A stretch of 64,000 nt of DNA from contig CM055607.1 of NCBI GenBank assembly GCA_029379385.1, positions 3,472,001 through 3,536,000 on the forward strand, read 5' to 3'. Within the stretch, counting starts at the first letter, position 1; the number at the start of each line of letters is the position of its first letter. The translations under genes were made by a program, and so were the position numbers. The notes under the pieces were generated by a model. That model was not told the origin of the DNA. It saw only the letters and a list, made by a program, of their open reading frames with translations, and did not search any database. Source of the stretch: Quillaja saponaria (Eukaryota > Streptophyta > Magnoliopsida > Fabales > Quillajaceae). Shown one piece after another: positions 59,602 through 64,000 of the stretch.

Positions 59602-60058
59602 GGTATTTCAGTTCCATTGAAACTGAATTTCCTTTTTATCTTTTCCGTTTATTTTCGCCTTTTCAATTTATCTTATTGTCTTCATGTTGGTGTGCTGTTG
59701 AGTTCTTCGCATTGATGGTCGTTTCTGTCGTCTGGAAATTCTTTCCCAGAAAGTGAGAGAAAATGAGTAATTCTTGTTTCAATCTTTAATGAAATAATGC
59801 TGGAATTGTTTTTCAAGGGAAAGCTTTTAACTTGAAGCTCTTGAGCTATTCTCCGCTGGGTTTTTGTTTTTTGATTTCTTTTTTCCGTTTCTGGTTACTA
59901 TCAAATGGCAAGGTTCCAATAATTTCCTGCTAGAAATTTACTCTTTTTTATGAAGTTTGGGAAACTGAGTTTATCTTTCAATTTTTTAAAATTTGGTTTG
60001 GAAATTTTCAATCGCACAAGTTGTGGAGGTTGGAGATAGAGAACAAAAGCTTGTTCCA

Positions 60059-62807
60059 ATGCAAATGGGTAATGTTCCTAGAGATCTGTTTCAGAGATTT
60101 ATTTCCATGAATCATTTTCCTGTTAAATTAGATGAACCAAGCGAAGATACAAAGGGAATTGAGCTAAGTCTTGGGCTTTCATTGAATGGTCAATTTGGGA
60201 TAGACCCAAGAGCCAACAAGCTCAAACGCTCGTCGTCAATATCAGACTTTGCTAACCCACTTAGAGATGAAGACGCGATCTGTAAGATTCCAATGGCGTA
60301 CACACCTCTCATAAGGACATGTTCTCTTCCAACGGAGACAGAGGAGGAATGGAGGAAGAGGAAGGAGTTGCAGACAGTGAGGAGGATGGAGGCTAAGAGA
60401 AAACGTTCGGAGAAGCAGAGGACTTCAAAGGTATTTAGGGAAAGAAGTCGAGCTTTTGGTGAAGAGATTTACGAGGATGGTAAGCGACCAAAGATGGTTA
60501 ATGGGATTCATGAATTAGAGCAGGGTGAAGATGCTTTAAATCAGTTTAACAATTTGGCGACTCAATCTTCTGGTATGCTAGCTTATGGTCTTGAATTCAA
60601 TGGTGAAAAGGGCAGTGGTTTAATTCATGGCGGTTTTCAGAGGCTTCCATCGTCACTGCCACCAGCACCAGCACCAGCACCATCATCACAGGGTTCAATT
60701 GGTTCTCAGGGGACTGGATCGTCAGGGATCTCAGAATCTGAAAGCCTACCACATCAAGGTATTAGCCTTTTACTTCTTCAGAATGTTTAAAGCTGATTTA
60801 TGAGCATATTATGCAGTTCTGCCTGAATTCTATTTGAGTTAGTTATATATCTTAGTAATATCTGTTGTGTACCTTGTTATGAATGACTGTTGGTCTTACT
60901 TTCATCTCTTTGTAGTGCTAGATAGCATGTTTATAGTTTGTGTTGGGAAGTGAATGGGATAAGCAGTCACAAAGATTATAATTTTTATAAATCTGTTTAA
61001 AAGAAATGATAATGCAATCTGGAAGTGGAACTTGATTGATTGGCTGTGATGCAGATCATTTAATTCTCATTCTATAGGAGGTACTTTTAACTCCTTTTAT
61101 GCTAGAGTTCAAATTTTGATTGTCTTAAAAGAAGAGTTTTGTTCAAATTTGAGTTGTTTTTCTTTTGCTTTTGTCCAATATTAGCATCAAAATATGATCG
61201 TTTGTGTATGATGTGAATGATATGTTATGATCTTGCATACTTGCTTAAGAGTGCACAATGCTTGTGTGCGTGATTTGATTATGAGTTCATTTCTTCTTTG
61301 ACTAATTTTGAGGTTGTTCCCACCATCATTATCTTTTGATGAATGCTACTTGTTTTCCATCCGGTATATTTGTTTCTTCATGCTTTCTTGCAGCCAGCTT
61401 CAGAAGTTTTGGAAACAAAAATGAAGATAAGCTAGAACTGTTAAAAAGCCCAAAGTTATGAGAACAAACTTTTTTTTTTTTTTTTTTTGGGGAAGTAGTA
61501 AGGGGAGTTCCTATCCCAGTGCTGCAGTTTTTTACTTTTACCTAGATCTCTACAATGAAGCTCTTTCCTTGAGATACCCACTACTGGAGTTTCCAGCCAA
61601 CCGGGAAATGATGTGTCTGTCAAGCATGTTTAGGTGTTCAACGAGAAATTTTATGTGCATGATTTAACAGGGAAAAAAAAAAAAAAAAAAAAAAAAAAGA
61701 AGAAGAAGAAGAAGGAAACAACAAGGAAAAAGTGAAAAACTAGATGTTGAGGATATTTAGTGCAACTAGAAAGTCCTAAATGAGAAAATTAGTTTACATA
61801 GCATGAACTGAAGTTATAAGTGACTGAAAATGGTATTGTCACAGAATTTGTGCTAGCTTTAATATGCTTTTGTTGTATTTTTGCTTCTGTTTTTGTAGTT
61901 TGAAACACTGAGATCTTTATGTCAGATTGCCAAAAGGTGGTGTCAAGTTGAGAATAAGCCAATAGAAGTTCTTACCCCAATTGATGTCCTGAGCTAAAGT
62001 GCAAAGCCGAAGTCCCTTTTTTTGGATATACTTTAGGGTGGCTTTTGAAAAGGCTTCAATTTTGAGCAGTCCAGTATGATTTCCTACGAACTTCTTGTGG
62101 GTGGTTTAAATTTCCTAGAAATATTTGAATGGGTAAAACAATTATTTTAGCAAGTTACAAATGTCATTGCTGCCAAGTACTTAAAATGGTTTAACTTATT
62201 TCCTTGTACTTGATGCATCATTGACCATTGACCATGTGGGAATGAATCTTTTTTGTAATATCCTGCTGATTTGATTTACTTGTTTTCATTATGTGAGAAT
62301 TTAATTTCAAGACAACATGTCTAAGCAAGCATTTGCTTTTCTTGGAACCTGTAGATATACAACATGTATCCTAACATGTCGAGTTGCATTGCAGGACTAA
62401 ATAAATTTGTAGAAGCAAGAAGCCCTGGCGGTGCACCCTCTTCGACTGTGAGTGAGCAGAAATCAAGAGTCACCCCGCAAACAACAATTTCCAGAAATGC
62501 AAGCAAGATAATTACTGCAGCAGCAAAAAAGAATCAGTCTAGTAACATTGTATCACCTGACAAGGAAACCAAGGATACTGTGAGGAATGTGCTGGAAGAT
62601 ATGCCGTCTGTGTCTACAAAAGGAGATGGCCCCAATGGTAAAAGAGTAGACGGTTTTCTTTACAGGTACAGGAAGGGTGAAGAAGTGAAAATAGTGTGTG
62701 TTTGCCATGGCAGTTTTCTCTCCCCAGCAGAGTTTGTCAAGCACGCTGGTGGTGGCGATGTGACACAACCCTTGAAGCATATTGTTGTTACTCCAAGTTT
62801 TTTGTAA
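60059..62807 (+). CDS. Ninja-family protein (ABI five-binding protein, AFP type), two coding exons
   Basis: Ninja/AFP proteins are nuclear adaptors that link JAZ repressors or ABI5-type bZIPs to the TOPLESS corepressor, damping jasmonate or ABA responses. Exons 60059-60758 and 62395-62807 join in phase (CAA G/GA) to give 370 residues. Motifs: PRDLFQRF at residues 8-14, EAR motif LSLGLSL at 36-42, NINJA_B-type block [22 protein letters not shown] at about 90-111 followed by a basic nuclear-localisation stretch [11 protein letters not shown], a Ser/Pro-rich middle, and the C-terminal domain [53 protein letters not shown]. Start at 60059 (MQMGNVPRD) is the first ATG in frame; the second is at 60065. 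Most like the AFP/mc410 subgroup. The 1.6-kb intron has long T and A runs. Confidence 0.92.
61470..61489. repeat. Poly-T run within Ninja/AFP intron
   Basis: About nineteen T at 61470-61488, followed at 61673-61715 by a long A run that passes into GAA units. Both lie in the single intron of the Ninja/AFP gene. Confidence 0.6.
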
Positions 62808-63801
62808 TGGTATTTGTCGAGGACAGAGAAAACTATGCTGAGCAAACAATTTTCACTTTAGTGGTTCCCTGTATAAGTATCATGGCTTTTCTTTGGTCTC
62901 TTGTATTTCATTCAGGACATGAAATCTCTGTGCCTCCTTTTGGAAAGGTCAAATCAGGACCTGAAATCTCAGTTCCTCCTTTTGAAAAGGTCAAAATCTA
63001 AGCTTAGCTGTTATCAATTTTCAGTTACAGTTTGTCTAGTGAGTGTTCGTGGGGTAGTGGTTAATCAATTATGAATAAAATAACTTCTAATATTTATTGT
63101 ATTTGACATCTACTAAAAAAACTAAACAAAAAACTGTTGTCTTTGCCGTTGCAGAGGAGCTCCAGCTGACCACAGCATCAAAAAGAGGGTGAAGTGGGGC
63201 TTGAAATCCTGCGCGAGAATCCAACAGCTAATTTTTTCATTAGTAACTTACCGTACTACTCCTCCTCATGTGCTGGCTTAATGAGACATGTCTTAGTATA
63301 ATCTAACGGCTGAAAATCCAACAATAATGTAATCATTTAAAGGAGATAGAAAACTAAAACATCCTAAAATGTAAAATTCAATCCAAACAAATCATGAAAA
63401 AGAAACATTATAACAATCATCATGAAACTTATAATAAAAGGACTATACATCAACAATAACCTCAAAATATTAACTTTCAATCGAAAAGTAAAAAAATATG
63501 AGATTAACTCTATTCTATGAATTTATTAAAATATTAAATAAAAATGCAAGTGGAATACAAGTGGGAATCGAATATCTGCACTCTTCTGCAGATTCATCTG
63601 CACGCCCCCGAATCATGGAAACAACATGGAAAAATGGGGGCAAAACTATAGGAGTATTACAATGTACAAGTGGGTTGAGTAAAATTTAGAATTCAACCTA
63701 ATAGCAGTCCACAAAGAGGACCTAGAGCTGAAGCACAAATTACAATGAGCATGCTTCTAAAACGAATATGTTAAAAATAAGGCAGCCTCCTCACCATGGG
63801 G
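62808..63801. other. Region between convergent Ninja/AFP and LRR-kinase genes
   Basis: Carries both 3' UTRs. Near 62915-63000 a 'ctga/gaaatctc.gtgcctccttttg.aaaggtcaaa' phrase is present twice (about 40-bp direct repeat). A TTGCAG/AGGAGCTCC acceptor-like site at 63148-63154 might mark a 3' UTR intron. No other gene seen. Confidence 0.4.
62915..62999. repeat. Direct repeat, period about 42 bp, in Ninja/AFP 3' flank
   Basis: GGACATGAAATCTC...CCTCCTTTTGGAAAGGTCAAA and GGACCTGAAATCTC...CCTCCTTTTGAAAAGGTCAAA are consecutive, nearly identical copies. Confidence 0.75.
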
Positions 63802-64000
63802 CTAACATGATGGGGGTTGAAGTTGCTTAAGCCGCCGTACAACCTGTTTCATTGTGGGCCTCGTGGAAAGAGAGTCAACCGTGCAAACAACTGCCAAATG
63901 CAACACTTCTACCAAATCATCATGGGGGCCGGCATCCCATAACCCTGTGGCAAAGAACTCTTTTGCACGGCCTTGCCGCATTAGCATACATCCCCACGCT
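63802..64000 (-). CDS. C-terminus of an LRR receptor-like protein kinase (partial)
   Basis: The minus frame enters from the right edge as [64 protein letters not shown] and stops at 63804-63802. [25 protein letters not shown] is the end of a protein-kinase fold (helices of subdomains X-XI with the invariant Arg of RPTM), in the form found in plant LRR receptor-like kinases with a membrane-spanning receptor architecture. Only the last 65 or so residues are in view, so activity status and exact family member are unknown. Convergent with the Ninja/AFP gene. Confidence 0.85.
   Translation of the reverse strand, partial: AWGCMLMRQGRAKEFFATGLWDAGPHDDLVEVLHLAVVCTVDSLSTRPTMKQVVRRLKQLQPPSC

Noticed and set aside
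1..64000. tRNA, rRNA, CRISPR arrays, viral genes, toxin genes
   Set aside because: None was recognised by eye on either strand. The only tRNA-related signals are the SINE-like A-box near 4615 and the retrotransposon primer-binding site near 42284.

Overview
This is plant nuclear DNA from a eudicot. It is AT-rich with large intergenic spaces. The genes have GT-AG introns, and every recognisable protein belongs to a plant family (LONGIFOLIA, CIN-type TCP, BAHD acyltransferase, Ninja/AFP, LRR receptor kinase). The species cannot be named from the sequence alone. Exon boundaries were worked out by hand from splice sites, reading frame and family similarity, with no transcript support.

Layout. 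(1) 1-2.3 kb: the left edge holds only the first codons of a minus-strand gene for a probably N-myristoylated protein. Its promoter, 5' leader and first four codons are repeated in tandem as a unit of about 1,150 bp. (2) 2.3-11.5 kb: intergenic DNA with a PIF/Harbinger-like MITE at 3.4-4.2 kb. (3) 12.1-16.3 kb: a five-exon LONGIFOLIA/TRM gene (+). (4) 20.2-21.3 kb: TFIID subunit TAF8 (-). (5) 25.2-26.2 kb: a TCP13/TCP5-like transcription factor (-). (6) 26-34 kb: gene-poor DNA with a decayed LINE RNase H fragment and degenerate AT-rich tandem repeats. (7) 34-48.3 kb: a tandem cluster of five BAHD acyltransferase copies of the anthocyanin/phenolic-glucoside malonyltransferase type, all on +. 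Three are open and two are pseudogenes. A Copia-like primer-binding-site remnant and a well-defined Mutator-like element lie between copies three and four. The Mutator-like element has 132-bp terminal inverted repeats and a 9-bp target duplication, and carries a broken AP2/ERF domain, so it is a Pack-MULE. (8) 52.0-57.0 kb: an eight-coding-exon G3BP-like gene (NTF2 + RRM + RGG), with a TIR-bearing element in intron 1. (9) 60.1-62.8 kb: a Ninja/AFP corepressor-adaptor gene with three G-box/ABRE sites in its promoter. (10) 63.8-64.0 kb: the C-terminal tail of an LRR receptor-like kinase (-).

The single-copy genes look like an ordinary eudicot housekeeping and regulatory neighbourhood: cortical microtubule/cell elongation, basal transcription, leaf development, stress-granule RNA binding, and ABA/jasmonate repression. 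The BAHD cluster is the rapidly changing part. One open copy has lost the catalytic His of HXXXD through what looks like a single base change, another has DFGWA in place of DFGWG, and two copies are pseudogenes. The most notable observations are the Pack-MULE with its ERF fragment, the open but probably inactive BAHD copy, and the promoter-plus-start-codon tandem duplication at the left edge.
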